A DNA stretch of 64,000 nt from Streptomyces sp. MMG1121. Lineage in GTDB: Bacteria; Actinomycetota; Actinomycetes; Streptomycetales; Streptomycetaceae. Location of the stretch: NCBI RefSeq assembly GCF_001280015.1, contig NZ_LGDV01000251.1, positions 248,001-312,000 on the forward strand, written 5' to 3'. Below, in pieces: positions 43,365 to 51,681 of this stretch. The notes under the pieces are model-generated. The model ran no database searches and had not been told where the DNA came from. It saw only the letters and a list, made by a program, of their open reading frames with translations. Within the stretch, counting starts at the first letter, position 1, and each line of letters starts with the position of its first letter. The translations under genes were made by a program, and so were the position numbers.

Positions 43365-44048
43365 CTACGCGGTGAAGCGGGCCGTGCGCTTGATCTCCGG
43401 GAAGTCGGTCGTCGCGCCGTCCAGCTCCAGGGCGCGCACCAGCCGCAGATGGTCCTGCGTGTTGACCACCCAGCCGATGATCCGCAGGCCGGACGCGCGC
43501 GCCCGCTCGACGACCTCCAGGGTGATCCGGCGGATGTTGAGACACAGGGTCGGGGCGCCCACGGCCACGGCCCGCTCCACCACGTCGGTGCCGTAGCGGT
43601 CGGCGATCAGCGCCGTGCGCACCCCCGGCACCAGCCGGACGATCTCGGCGACCGCCTCGTCGTGGAGCGAGGACACCTCCACCCGCCCGAGCAGGTCCCG
43701 TTCGTGCAGCACCTTCGCCAGTGCCCGGGCCGCCGCCACGTCCTTGATCTCGGCCTGCAACGGCGTGTGCACCGCGTCCAGCACCTCCTCGAACACCGGC
43801 ACCCGCTCCCCGCGGCCCGCGTCCAGGGCGCGCAGCTCGGCCAGCGTCTTGTCGGCGATCGGCCCGGTGCCGTCGGTCGTACGGTCCACCTCCGCGTCGT
43901 GCATGACGACCAGGGCACCGTCCTTGCTCAGGTGCAGACCGAGTTCGATGAGATCGAGGCCGGCATCCTGCGCGGCGACGAAGGAACGAAGGGTGTTCTC
44001 GGGCTCGACACCCATGACCCCGCGGTGACCGATGGTAAGGAAGTTCAA
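43365..44048 (-). CDS. Glycerophosphodiester phosphodiesterase
   Basis: A 227-residue GDPD TIM-barrel enzyme that should release glycerol 3-phosphate from deacylated phospholipids. The catalytic motif is TIGHRGVMGVEPENTLRSF; then IELGLHLSKDGALVVMHDAE gives the second His and the metal Asp region (the usual ELDV is ELGL here, so one common ligand is altered), and ITLEVVERARASGLRIIGWV matches the C-terminal half. There is no signal peptide, so it is cytoplasmic. The start is the TTG at 44048; no other in-frame start gives the HRG motif. Confidence 0.9.
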   Translation of the reverse strand: MNFLTIGHRGVMGVEPENTLRSFVAAQDAGLDLIELGLHLSKDGALVVMHDAEVDRTTDGTGPIADKTLAELRALDAGRGERVPVFEEVLDAVHTPLQAEIKDVAAARALAKVLHERDLLGRVEVSSLHDEAVAEIVRLVPGVRTALIADRYGTDVVERAVAVGAPTLCLNIRRITLEVVERARASGLRIIGWVVNTQDHLRLVRALELDGATTDFPEIKRTARFTA

Positions 44049-44385
44049 GGTTCGACTCGCTTCCGTCGACGGCGGCTCGGCGCGCGCGGGACGGGCGGAC
44101 GCCGTCGTCCGCGCGGGCAGGCTCGCAGCCTAATCGCCGGGGCCCGCGATGAACCCGCACGTGCACGCCGTACGGGCGCACGCCGCGTGTCTCAACTGGC
44201 CGGTATGCGCCCCGGCCGTCACCCGCACGTGGGCGAGTCCCCGCGCCCTTGACTGACCGGATCGGTACGGTGCCCGGACGCTGTGTGCCCACGGGCGCTC
44301 GACGGAAGTGAGCGTCGTCACGGTTTACGGCAGGAAAATCAGCGGTGACCATGGGATCCAGCGAGAAAATTTCCCGAGGTACCTC

Positions 44386-44415
44386 TTGATGGCGGAAACC
44401 GGGTATGCATACGGT
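44386..44415 (+). promoter_or_regulatory. Promoter of the DUF6421 operon, with palindrome
   Basis: TTGATG (44386-44391) and TACGGT (44410-44415) are separated by 18 bp, giving a likely start about 30 nt before the ATG at 44451. A perfect palindrome GTATGCATAC (44403-44412) overlaps the -10 element and could be an operator. The rest of 44049-44385 shows no gene. Confidence 0.5.
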
Positions 44416-44450
44416 GTCCATACGCGAGGTTCTCCCGTGGAGGATGGAAT

Positions 44451-45848
44451 ATGACGGAAATTCTTGTGCAGGCAGCTATGGAGGGGAACATTCCTTCGTT
44501 GACCAGGGTGATTGAGCACCCGGCCTGGCCTGTGCTCAAGGATGCCGTGGAGCAGATCCGGCCATGGCAGAACAAGGACGGATCGATCGACTTCGCGGCC
44601 GAGGGCGCCCCGGCCGAGGCCGCCGCGCAGGCCGCCGTGCGGCGTGTCGTCGACGCGATCGAGCGGCTCTCCCCGTTGCTCCCGCACGACGAGGCCTATC
44701 ACCGGGCCCTCGTGCAGGACCTGCGCCGCTGGGCCGAGGGCGGCTTCGAGGTGCCCGACTTCCTGGACTCGCTGCTGGCCTTCCAGCCCGCCGCGAACCG
44801 CGCGGACGGCCTGCAGCACCTGGTCGTCTTCCCGATGTACACGCAGAACGGCAACCTGGACCGCAACCTGGAGGCGGTCGTGCTGCGCATGGTCTGGCCG
44901 GACTGGCTGGCCGAGCTGGAGCGCACCCGCTACGACAACCCGCTGTTCTGCGGCATCACGTTCGAGGACTTCACCTCGGGCTACGACACCAACTCCGCCG
45001 TCCTGTTCCCGGAGACCATCGCCGTACGCGAAGCGCCGGAACGTTTCTCCTGGGGTGGCATCTTCTGCGACCGCGAGGCCGCCCGCTTCCGCCGGGTCAC
45101 CGACGCGGCCGTCGGCATCCTGGGCCTGCGGCTGCCCGAGGACATCGCCGCGATGGTCCACGACCAGAAGCGCTGCGAAGAGGCCTTCGTGCTGTGGGAC
45201 ATGGTCCACGACCGCACCCACAGCCACGGCGACTTGCCGTTCGACCCGTTCATGATCAAGCAGCGCCAGCCGTTCTGGATGTACGGCCTGGAGGAGCTGC
45301 GCTGTGACCTCACCGCCTTCAAGGAGGCCGTGAAGCTCCAGGCGGACGGCGTCCCGCAGGCCCGTGACGTGCAGTACGCGGTGCTCTTCGACCGGATGTT
45401 CCGCTTCCCGGTCACCGGCGACCGCGTCCGCAACTACGACGGCCTCGGCGGCCAGCTGCTCTTCGCCTACCTGCACAAGCACGACGTGCTGAGCTGGACC
45501 GACAACAAGCTCGCCATCGACTGGGAGCGCGCCCCGCAGGTCACCAACCAGCTGTGCGCCGAGATCGAGAAGCTCTACAAGGACGGCATCGACCGCCCGA
45601 AGCTGGTGCACTGGTTCGCCGGGTACGAGCTGGTCGCCACGTACCTCGCCCCGCACCCCGGCTCCAAGTGGGCGAAGGGCCCGGACGCCCTGGACCTGAC
45701 CCAGCCGCCGCGCAAGCTCGTGGACGACGTGCTTCCGGACGAGTTTCCGCTGAGCATGTTCTATGAGGCCCTGTCCAAGAAGCTGAAGAATGTGATCGCC
45801 TCGACCAAGGGCATCACGGCGGACGGCGCCGAGCGGGTCGCCGCGTGA
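44451..45848 (+). CDS. DUF6421-family protein
   Basis: A 465-residue protein of the actinobacterial DUF6421 family. Conserved blocks include HLVVFPMYTQNGNLDRNLEA, NPLFCGITFEDFTSGYDTNS, ETIAVREAPERFSWGGIFCD, and a His-rich WDMVHDRTHSHGDLPFDPFM (HxxxxHxH). The last could be a metal site, which would make this an enzyme. A GGAGG lies 8 nt upstream of the ATG. It is first in an operon with an SDR and a threonine-aldolase-like gene; I recall the same order in other Streptomyces. Function unknown. Confidence 0.8.
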   Translation: MTEILVQAAMEGNIPSLTRVIEHPAWPVLKDAVEQIRPWQNKDGSIDFAAEGAPAEAAAQAAVRRVVDAIERLSPLLPHDEAYHRALVQDLRRWAEGGFEVPDFLDSLLAFQPAANRADGLQHLVVFPMYTQNGNLDRNLEAVVLRMVWPDWLAELERTRYDNPLFCGITFEDFTSGYDTNSAVLFPETIAVREAPERFSWGGIFCDREAARFRRVTDAAVGILGLRLPEDIAAMVHDQKRCEEAFVLWDMVHDRTHSHGDLPFDPFMIKQRQPFWMYGLEELRCDLTAFKEAVKLQADGVPQARDVQYAVLFDRMFRFPVTGDRVRNYDGLGGQLLFAYLHKHDVLSWTDNKLAIDWERAPQVTNQLCAEIEKLYKDGIDRPKLVHWFAGYELVATYLAPHPGSKWAKGPDALDLTQPPRKLVDDVLPDEFPLSMFYEALSKKLKNVIASTKGITADGAERVAA

Positions 45849-45886
45849 GCGACCGCCTTCAGAACACTGCTCAAGAGGGGAAGAAC

Positions 45887-46636
45887 ATGGTGGGGAACGG
45901 GTCTCTCAAGGGTGCGGTGATCGCGGTGGCCGGCGCGGGCGGCCCCGCCGGGCACGCGACAATGGTGCGGCTCGCCGAGGCGGGCGCGGTCGTCGTCGGC
46001 GCCGACAACAACCCCGAGCGCCTGGCGGAGGCCGTGGACGCGGCCCGCTATGCCAACGGCGGCGCCACGGTCACCGGCGAAACGGTCGACCTGCTCGACC
46101 TGGGCTCGACCCGCGACTGGGCGGCGCGGATCGAGAAGGACCACGGCCGGATCGACGGTCTGGTCCACCTCGTCGGCGGCTGGCGCGGCAGCGCGACCTT
46201 CGCCGAGACCGACCTCGCGGACTGGGACCTGCTGGAGAAGCTGCTGATCCGCACCGTCCAGCACACCTCCCTCGCCTTCTACGACGGCCTCCAGCGCAGT
46301 GACCGCGGCCGGTACGTGCTCACCAGCGCCGCCGGCACGGCCAAGCCCACCGCCGGCAACGCCGCGTACGCCGCGGCCAAGGCCGCCGCCGAGGCCTGGA
46401 CACTCGCCATGGCGGACGGCTTCCGCAAGGCGGGGGGCGAGCAGGGGCCGCGCTCGGCGGCTGCCATCCTGGTGGTGAAGGCGCTGGTGCACGACGCGAT
46501 GCGCGCCGAACGCCCCAACGCGAAGTTCGCGGGTTTCACGGACGTCAAGGACCTCGCCGAGGCCATCGAGGGCGTCTGGAGCAAGTCCGCCGCCGAAGTG
46601 AACGGAAACCGTCTGTGGCTGACCGAGAAGCCGTGA
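45887..46636 (+). CDS. Short-chain dehydrogenase/reductase
   Basis: A 249-residue NAD(P)-dependent SDR. The cofactor loop is VAVAGAGGPAGHATMVRLAE (a variant TGxxxGxG), the acidic/aromatic turn is VVGADNNPERL, the NAG-like strand is LVHLVGGWRG, and the catalytic Ser-Tyr-Lys is given by VLTSAAGTA and AAYAAAKAA (Tyr161, Lys165). The ATG at 45887 follows GAGGGG; a GTG at 45845 overlaps the DUF6421 stop and is also possible. It overlaps the threonine aldolase by 4 nt (GTGA). Confidence 0.9.
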   Translation: MVGNGSLKGAVIAVAGAGGPAGHATMVRLAEAGAVVVGADNNPERLAEAVDAARYANGGATVTGETVDLLDLGSTRDWAARIEKDHGRIDGLVHLVGGWRGSATFAETDLADWDLLEKLLIRTVQHTSLAFYDGLQRSDRGRYVLTSAAGTAKPTAGNAAYAAAKAAAEAWTLAMADGFRKAGGEQGPRSAAAILVVKALVHDAMRAERPNAKFAGFTDVKDLAEAIEGVWSKSAAEVNGNRLWLTEKP

Positions 46637-47703
46637 ACCCTCCCAGGACCGACGCGCGTCGCCACCACGACCCGTACGTCCGCGGTTTCGCCAGTGACAA
46701 CTACGCCGGAGCCCACCCCGAGGTGCTGGCCGCCCTGGCCCTGGCCAACGGCGGCCATCAGGTGGCGTACGGCGAGGACGAGTACACCGAGAACCTCCAG
46801 CAGATCGTCCGCGGCCATTTCGGGCCCACCGCGGAGGCCTTCCCGGTCTTCAACGGCACCGGCGCGAACGTCGTCGCCCTCCAGGCGGTCACCGATCGCT
46901 GGGGCGCGGTGATCTGCGCCGAGAGCGCGCACATCAACGTCGACGAGGGCGGCGCCCCCGAGCGCATGGGCGGCCTGAAGCTGCTCACCGTGCCCACGCC
47001 CGACGGCAAGCTCACGCCCGAGCTGATCGACCGGCAGGCGTACGGCTGGGACGACGAGCACCGCGCGATGCCGCAGGTCGTCTCGATCACCCAGAGCACG
47101 GAGCTGGGCACGCTCTACACGCCCGGGGAGATCCGCGCGATCTGCGAGCACGCCCACGCGCACGGCATGAAGGTGCACCTGGACGGCTCCCGCATAGCCA
47201 ACGCTGCCGCCTCGCTGGACGTCCCGATGCGGACGTTCACCAACGCGGTCGGCGTCGACATCCTCTCGCTGGGCGGGACCAAGAACGGCGCCGTGTTCGG
47301 CGAGGCCGTCGTCGTCATCAACCAGGACGCGGTGCGGCAGATGAAGCACCTGCGGAAGATGTCGATGCAGCTCGCCTCCAAGATGCGCTTCGTGTCGGTG
47401 CAGTTGGAGGCGCTGTTGGCCAAGGACCTGTGGCTGCGCAACGCCCGCCACTCCAACGGGATGGCCCAGCGCCTGGCCGAGGGCGTGCGCGCGGTGCACG
47501 GGGTGGAGATCCTCTACCCGGTGCAGGCCAACGGCGTCTTCGCGCGCCTTCCGCACGACGTGAGCGAGCGGCTGCAGAAGCGGTTCCGGTTCTACTTCTG
47601 GGACGAGGCGGCCGGAGTGGTGCGCTGGATGTGCTCCTTCGACACCACGGAAGAGGACGTCGACAGCTTCGTGGCGGCGCTCAAGGAGGAGATGGCGCGC
47701 TGA
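46633..47703 (+). CDS. Threonine aldolase/beta-eliminating lyase family PLP enzyme
   Basis: A 356-residue type I PLP enzyme of the low-specificity L-threonine aldolase group. The PLP lysine is Lys217 in DILSLGGTKNGAVFGEAVV. The cofactor aspartate is in KVHLDGSRIANAAASL, and the N-terminus has FASDNYAGAHPEVLAALALA plus VFNGTGANVVALQAV. It should cleave a beta-hydroxy amino acid to glycine and an aldehyde. The GTG at 46633 overlaps the SDR stop, so the two proteins are made together; SDR plus aldolase suggests shared handling of a hydroxy or keto amino acid (inference). Confidence 0.9.
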   Translation: MNPPRTDARRHHDPYVRGFASDNYAGAHPEVLAALALANGGHQVAYGEDEYTENLQQIVRGHFGPTAEAFPVFNGTGANVVALQAVTDRWGAVICAESAHINVDEGGAPERMGGLKLLTVPTPDGKLTPELIDRQAYGWDDEHRAMPQVVSITQSTELGTLYTPGEIRAICEHAHAHGMKVHLDGSRIANAAASLDVPMRTFTNAVGVDILSLGGTKNGAVFGEAVVVINQDAVRQMKHLRKMSMQLASKMRFVSVQLEALLAKDLWLRNARHSNGMAQRLAEGVRAVHGVEILYPVQANGVFARLPHDVSERLQKRFRFYFWDEAAGVVRWMCSFDTTEEDVDSFVAALKEEMAR

Positions 47704-47728
47704 CTCCCGCCCATGCGTCGCGCCGCAT

Positions 47729-47786
47729 GCATAGGTATGCGACCACCCGAAAAGTCATTGACTCTCGGGTGGTCGCATTCCTATGC
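47729..47786 (+). promoter_or_regulatory. 22-bp inverted repeat containing a strong promoter
   Basis: Arms 47729-47750 and 47765-47786 are complementary in 21 of 22 positions, around a 14-nt centre that holds AGTCA-T-TGACT. On the plus strand TTGACT (47758-47763) and TATGCT (47782-47787), 18 bp apart, form a near-consensus promoter whose start would fall at or just before the ATG at 47796. The minus strand has a mirrored TGACTT-N18-TATGCA. Confidence 0.75.
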
Positions 47787-47795
47787 TCTGCGCGC

Positions 47796-48389
47796 ATGGA
47801 GCTGATCCAGAACACCGCCGACCTCTCCGCCTACTTGGTCGCTGACGAGGTCATCGACCATCACCATCCCCTCGTCCGGGCGACGGCTGCCCGATTGGCC
47901 GAGGGGGTCGTGGACTCGTATGCCTATGCGCGCGTCGCCTACGAATTCGTGCGCGACACCATCCCGCACTCCGACGACGCCGACGACCCGCGCGTCACCT
48001 GGCGCGCCTCGGACGTGCTGGAGCAGCGCACCGGCATCTGCTACGCCAAGGCCCACGCGCTGGCCGCGCTGCTGCGCGCCGAGGACATCCCCACGGCCCT
48101 GTGCTACCAACGGCTCAGGCACGACGACGGCACCGGCCACGCCGTACACGGTCTCGTCGCCGTACGCTTCCACGGCGCCTGGCACCGGCAGGACCCGCGC
48201 GGCAACAAGCCCGGTGTGAACGCGCAGTTCTCCCTGGACGGCGAGCGGCTGGCCTGGATCCCCGACCCCGCGATCCGGGAGCGGGACTATCCGGTCCTGT
48301 ACGCCGAGCCGCACCCGCTCGTCCTCGGCGCCCTGAGGGCCGCGCCGGACCGGCCGTACCTGTGGAAGGCGCTGCCGGACGCACTCTGA
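47796..48389 (+). CDS. Transglutaminase-like cysteine protease family protein
   Basis: A 197-residue protein with a transglutaminase-like core. The triad is visible: Cys82 in EQRTGICYAKAHALAALLRA, His in GHAVHGLVAVRF, and Asp in WHRQDPRGN. Such proteins may be peptidases, transglutaminases or amidases; relatives here are mostly unnamed. There is no ribosome site before the ATG at 47796, and the promoter just upstream would place the transcript start at or near the ATG, so the mRNA is probably leaderless. It follows the threonine aldolase operon but has its own promoter. Confidence 0.85.
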   Translation: MELIQNTADLSAYLVADEVIDHHHPLVRATAARLAEGVVDSYAYARVAYEFVRDTIPHSDDADDPRVTWRASDVLEQRTGICYAKAHALAALLRAEDIPTALCYQRLRHDDGTGHAVHGLVAVRFHGAWHRQDPRGNKPGVNAQFSLDGERLAWIPDPAIRERDYPVLYAEPHPLVLGALRAAPDRPYLWKALPDAL

Positions 48390-48529
48390 GGTGCCCACGT
48401 CTCATCCAGGGGCATCTCGCGGACGGGTGCCGCCGGTCGTTCCTGACGCCGCGACTCAGGTGCAGGAATGGGGAGTTGGCGAGCGGCAGGGCCGTCTCGT
48501 ACGTGGTGTGGTGCGTACGGGCGCTGGCG

Positions 48530-49258
48530 TCAGTGTGCCTCGGCCGCGCGCAGCTGCTCGGCCGTCGGTGCCGTACCACCCAGGTGGGCGGGCAGCCACC
48601 AGGAGTCCTCCGTACCCTTGGGGCGGCCCGGGTAGGCGCGCTGGGCGGCCTCCAGTACGTCCTGGACACGCTCGCGCAGACGGCGGGTGATCGCGCCCGC
48701 GTACTGGTCGCGGGGTGCTTCGACCGCCTCGCCGACGCGGATGGTGACGGGCAGGTGGCTGCGCTTGAAGTTACGGGGCTGGCCCTTCGTCCACAGCCGC
48801 TGCGTGCCCCACACCGCCATCGGGACCAGCGGGACACCGGCCTCCTGGGCGAGGCGGGCCGCGCCCGACTTGAAGCCCTTCAGCGTGAACGACTGCGAGA
48901 TGGTGGCCTCCGGGAAGACCCCGATGACCTCGCCCGAGCGCAGCGAGTCCAGCGCGTGCGCGTACGCGTCCTCGCCCTGCTTGCGGTCCACCGGGATGTG
49001 CTTCATGCCGCGCATCAGGGGACCGGAGACCTTGTGGCGGAAGACGGACTCCTTGGCCATGAAGCGCACGAGGCGCTTCTGGGGGAGGGCCGCCAGGCCG
49101 TTGAAGATGAAGTCCAGGTAGCTGATGTGATTGCTCACCAGCACGGCGCCGCCCGAGCGCGGGATGTTCTCCGACCCCTGACAGTCGATCTTCAGGTCCC
49201 AGACCTTGAACAGCGTCTTGGCGAAACCGATGACGGGACGGTAGACGATCTCTGCCAT
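48530..49258 (-). CDS. 1-acyl-glycerol-3-phosphate acyltransferase (PlsC-like)
   Basis: A 242-residue membrane-associated acyltransferase that should acylate lysophosphatidate in phospholipid synthesis. The catalytic NHISYLD motif (His44, Asp49) is present, then KESVFRHKVSGPLMRGMKHI, the FPEATIS motif III (acyl acceptor) and VPLVPMAVWGTQRLW motif IV. A C-terminal extension of about 60 residues is charged. The start ATG at 49258 gives MAEIVYRPVIGFAKTLFKVW. It stands alone on the minus strand. Confidence 0.92.
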   Translation of the reverse strand: MAEIVYRPVIGFAKTLFKVWDLKIDCQGSENIPRSGGAVLVSNHISYLDFIFNGLAALPQKRLVRFMAKESVFRHKVSGPLMRGMKHIPVDRKQGEDAYAHALDSLRSGEVIGVFPEATISQSFTLKGFKSGAARLAQEAGVPLVPMAVWGTQRLWTKGQPRNFKRSHLPVTIRVGEAVEAPRDQYAGAITRRLRERVQDVLEAAQRAYPGRPKGTEDSWWLPAHLGGTAPTAEQLRAAEAH

Positions 49259-49601
49259 GGGCGGGGTGGACCCTTTCTGCTCTGCTCGGGAAAGGGGTTC
49301 CCGGCGGAAAAGTTACGCAGCCGTAGGTTTACGACGTCTCGCAGATCGTGCCCGAAGAACGGACCGGTAGCCAGTCTTGGTGCCCTGCCGCGGCGAGATC
49401 CTCGTCACGTCGGCCTACATCCCACCTCAGATATTTAAGTCCCCTTTATGTGTGATTCGGGCTTTCCGTATGCGCGGTTCGAGCCCTCCGCCACCGCGAC
49501 TGTGCCGAGGGGCGGGAATCTTTGCGGCCGGACCGGTGCTTGGGGAGGATGAGCGGAAGTGACGGAGCGGGAGAGTGCGGGTGCGCGGGCGGGGCGAAGA
49601 C
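49259..49601. other. 343-bp region without a gene
   Basis: Between the divergent PlsC and thioredoxin-like genes. A less GC-rich patch around 49430-49460 (including ATATTTAAG) may hold promoters for either side. I see no assignable open frame or structured RNA. Confidence 0.4.
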
Positions 49602-49907
49602 ATGCGGCTGGCGGCGGCCGAACTGGGCGGCGAACTGGGCGAGCGGGCCACGCTCGTCCAGTTCTCGAGCGCATTCTGCGCGCCCTGCCGGGCCACCCGG
49701 CGCATCCTCGGCGAGGTGGCGGCGATGGTCCCCGGCGTGGCCCATGTCGAGATCGACGCCGAGGCCCGTCTGGGCCTCGTACGCGAGCTGGAGATCCGCA
49801 AGACGCCCACCGTGCTCGTCCTCGACGGGGACGGCCGCGTGGTGCGCCGGGCCGTCGGCCAGCCCCGCAGGGCCGACGTCATCGCCGCACTGGGGGAGGC
49901 CGTGTGA
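49602..49907 (+). CDS. Thioredoxin-like protein
   Basis: A 101-residue thioredoxin fold with an active-site CxxC as FCAPCR (Cys26, Cys29) in VQFSSAFCAPCRATRRILGE. The cis-Pro loop is KTPTVLVLDGDGRVVRRAVG. It would reduce disulfides in the cytosol. The ATG at 49602 has GGGGCGAAG upstream; a GTG at 49575 is also in frame. It lies 84 bp before the leader peptide of the flavin reductase, and both genes deal with redox chemistry. Confidence 0.8.
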   Translation: MRLAAAELGGELGERATLVQFSSAFCAPCRATRRILGEVAAMVPGVAHVEIDAEARLGLVRELEIRKTPTVLVLDGDGRVVRRAVGQPRRADVIAALGEAV

Positions 49908-49990
49908 GGGTGCCTCAGAAAGCGGTGCGGCATCTTCCGGATCCCGGATCGCACTTGACTGCGCGCGCCATCTATCGTCAGCCTGACCGT

Positions 49991-50071
49991 ATGCCGATCG
50001 AACTCCTTCTCCACGGGCGGGCCCACGTCGATCTCGCCCGCACCGCGAGCGCGCGCTGTCCGGGCTGTTGA
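49991..50071 (+). CDS. HVDL-type leader peptide before a flavin reductase
   Basis: A 26-residue open frame, MPIELLLHGRAHVDLARTAS then ARCPGC, which ends with two Cys codons. It fits the actinobacterial leader family with the core RxHVDLxRxxSAxC seen before sulfur and cysteine-related genes, for which cysteine-responsive attenuation has been reported in mycobacteria. The stop at 50071 is 44 nt before the flavin reductase ATG, so ribosome stalling at the Cys codons could set expression of that gene. It was too short to stand out among open frames. Confidence 0.75.
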   Translation: MPIELLLHGRAHVDLARTASARCPGC

Positions 50072-50115
50072 GAAGTCACGGACCTGCTCGTCCCCCTCGG
50101 CAGAAGGACCACTCC

Positions 50116-50625
50116 ATGACGGCCACGCCCGGCCTCGGCGCCCCTCGGCTCGCCTCCCCCGACCTGCTCCGCTCGACGTTCCGCCGGCACGCCGCCGGTG
50201 TCGCGGTGATCACCGCGCGCGGCGCCGCCGGTCCGATCGGCTTCACCGCCACCTCCCTCACCTCGGTCTCCGCCGAGCCCCCGCTGATCTCCTTCGGTAT
50301 CGGCACGGGCGCCTCCAGCTGGCCCGCGATCGCCGAGGCGGACCACGTCGGCGTGCACATACTCGGTGAGCACCAGAGCGAGCTGGCCGCCACTTTCGCC
50401 CGCAGCGGCGCCGACCGCTTCGGCGCGCCCACGGCCTGGCGCGAGGGCCCGGAAGGCGTGCCGGTCCTCGACGACGTGCTCGCCTGGCTGGTCTGCCGGA
50501 TCGTGGGACGCGTCCCGGCCGGTGATCACCGCATCGTGCTCGCCGAGGTCGTTCTGGGGGACCCCTCGGGTGCCGGCCGGCCCCTTCTGTACCACCAGGG
50601 CCGCTTCAGCGGCCTGCGGGACTGA
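50116..50625 (+). CDS. Flavin reductase family protein
   Basis: A 169-residue FMN-binding split-barrel reductase. Signatures are RSTFRRHAAGVAVITARGAA, GFTATSLTSVSAEPPLISFG (flavin phosphate loop), and HVGVHILGEHQSELAATFAR. It should supply reduced flavin to a partner monooxygenase; desulfonation enzymes are typical partners, and the sulfur-type leader peptide supports that. No monooxygenase is adjacent. The ATG at 50116 has AGAAGGA upstream and gives MTATPGLGAPRLASPDLLRS. Confidence 0.9.
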   Translation: MTATPGLGAPRLASPDLLRSTFRRHAAGVAVITARGAAGPIGFTATSLTSVSAEPPLISFGIGTGASSWPAIAEADHVGVHILGEHQSELAATFARSGADRFGAPTAWREGPEGVPVLDDVLAWLVCRIVGRVPAGDHRIVLAEVVLGDPSGAGRPLLYHQGRFSGLRD

Positions 50626-50842
50626 GCGCGCCGGCCTCTTCTGCGGGGCCGTCGAGTTCCGGTTACGCTGCGTTGCGAAGGTCACAGTTCAAAGCGCTTG
50701 CTTAGCGGGCAGGAACTGGGTGTACTGACGAGTAATATTTCGGTCGGAGCGCGCGGACGCCCCGATCGGGATCGGCCGCTTGAGGCGCCTATGCTGCCTG
50801 CAAGAGGCAGCCCGGAAATGACGATGCAGTAGGAGAGCCGGC

Positions 50843-51628
50843 GTGAGCTTGAGGATCGTTGTCACTGTGAAGTACGTGCCCGACGCCACTGGCGACCGGC
50901 ACTTCGCCGATGACCTGACCGTCGACCGCGACGACGTGGACGGTCTGCTCTCCGAACTGGACGAGTACGCGGTCGAGCAGGCCCTGAAGATCGCGGAGGA
51001 CGCGGACGACGCCGAGGTCACCGTTGTGACGGTCGGCCCCGAGGACGCCAAGGACGCGCTCCGCAAGGCTCTGTCGATGGGCGCCGACAAGGCCGTCCAC
51101 GTCGAGGACGACGACCTGCACGGCACCGACGCCATCGGCACCTCCCTGGTGCTGGCCAAGGCGATCGAGAAGGCCGGTTACGACCTGGTCATCTCCGGCA
51201 TGGCCTCCACCGACGGCACCATGGGCGTCGTACCGGCGCTGGTCGCCGAGCGTCTCGGTGTTCCGCAGGTCACCCTGCTCTCCGAGGTCTCCGTCGAGGA
51301 CGGCGTGGTCAAGGGCCGTCGTGACGGCGACGCGGCGAGCGAGCAGCTCGAGGCCTCCCTGCCGGCGATCGTGTCCGTGACGGACCAGTCGGGCGAGGCG
51401 CGTTACCCGTCCTTCAAGGGCATCATGGCGGCGAAGAAGAAGCCGGTGGAGTCCTGGGACCTGTCCGACCTGGACATCGAGGCCGAGGAGGTCGGTCTCG
51501 AGGGTGCGTTCACCAAGGTCGAGACCGCGACCGAGCGCCCGGCGCGCACGGCCGGCACCATCGTCAAGGACGAGGGCGAGGGCGGCAAGCAGCTCGCTGA
51601 GTTCCTCGCGAGCCAGAAGTTCATCTAA
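50843..51628 (+). CDS. etfB: Electron transfer flavoprotein beta subunit
   Basis: A 261-residue EtfB. It has the AMP/FAD-domain pattern RIVVTVKYVPDATGDRHFAD, the ETF beta motif VAERLGVPQVTLLSEVSVED, and the recognition loop region ending PSFKGIMAAKKKPVESWDL. With EtfA it accepts electrons from acyl-CoA dehydrogenases and feeds the respiratory chain. The GTG at 50843 has AGGAGAG upstream. EtfA follows after 53 bp in the same operon. The upstream 217 bp (50626-50842) hold its promoter, with AT-rich stretches around 50730. Confidence 0.97.
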   Translation: MSLRIVVTVKYVPDATGDRHFADDLTVDRDDVDGLLSELDEYAVEQALKIAEDADDAEVTVVTVGPEDAKDALRKALSMGADKAVHVEDDDLHGTDAIGTSLVLAKAIEKAGYDLVISGMASTDGTMGVVPALVAERLGVPQVTLLSEVSVEDGVVKGRRDGDAASEQLEASLPAIVSVTDQSGEARYPSFKGIMAAKKKPVESWDLSDLDIEAEEVGLEGAFTKVETATERPARTAGTIVKDEGEGGKQLAEFLASQKFI

Positions 51629-51681
51629 GGGCTCGCCCCCGCTGACCGCCCCTCAACTTCGTTACGCAGGAGAGCAATCCC

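Noticed and set aside
49440..49500. tRNA-like GGTTCGAGCC near 49480
   Set aside because: It resembles a T-arm, but no acceptor stem or anticodon arm of correct length can be built.
49955..49978. TTGACT (49955) with TATCGT (49973) as the leader peptide promoter
   Set aside because: The spacer is only 12 bp, too short for a standard promoter; I could not find a better pair.
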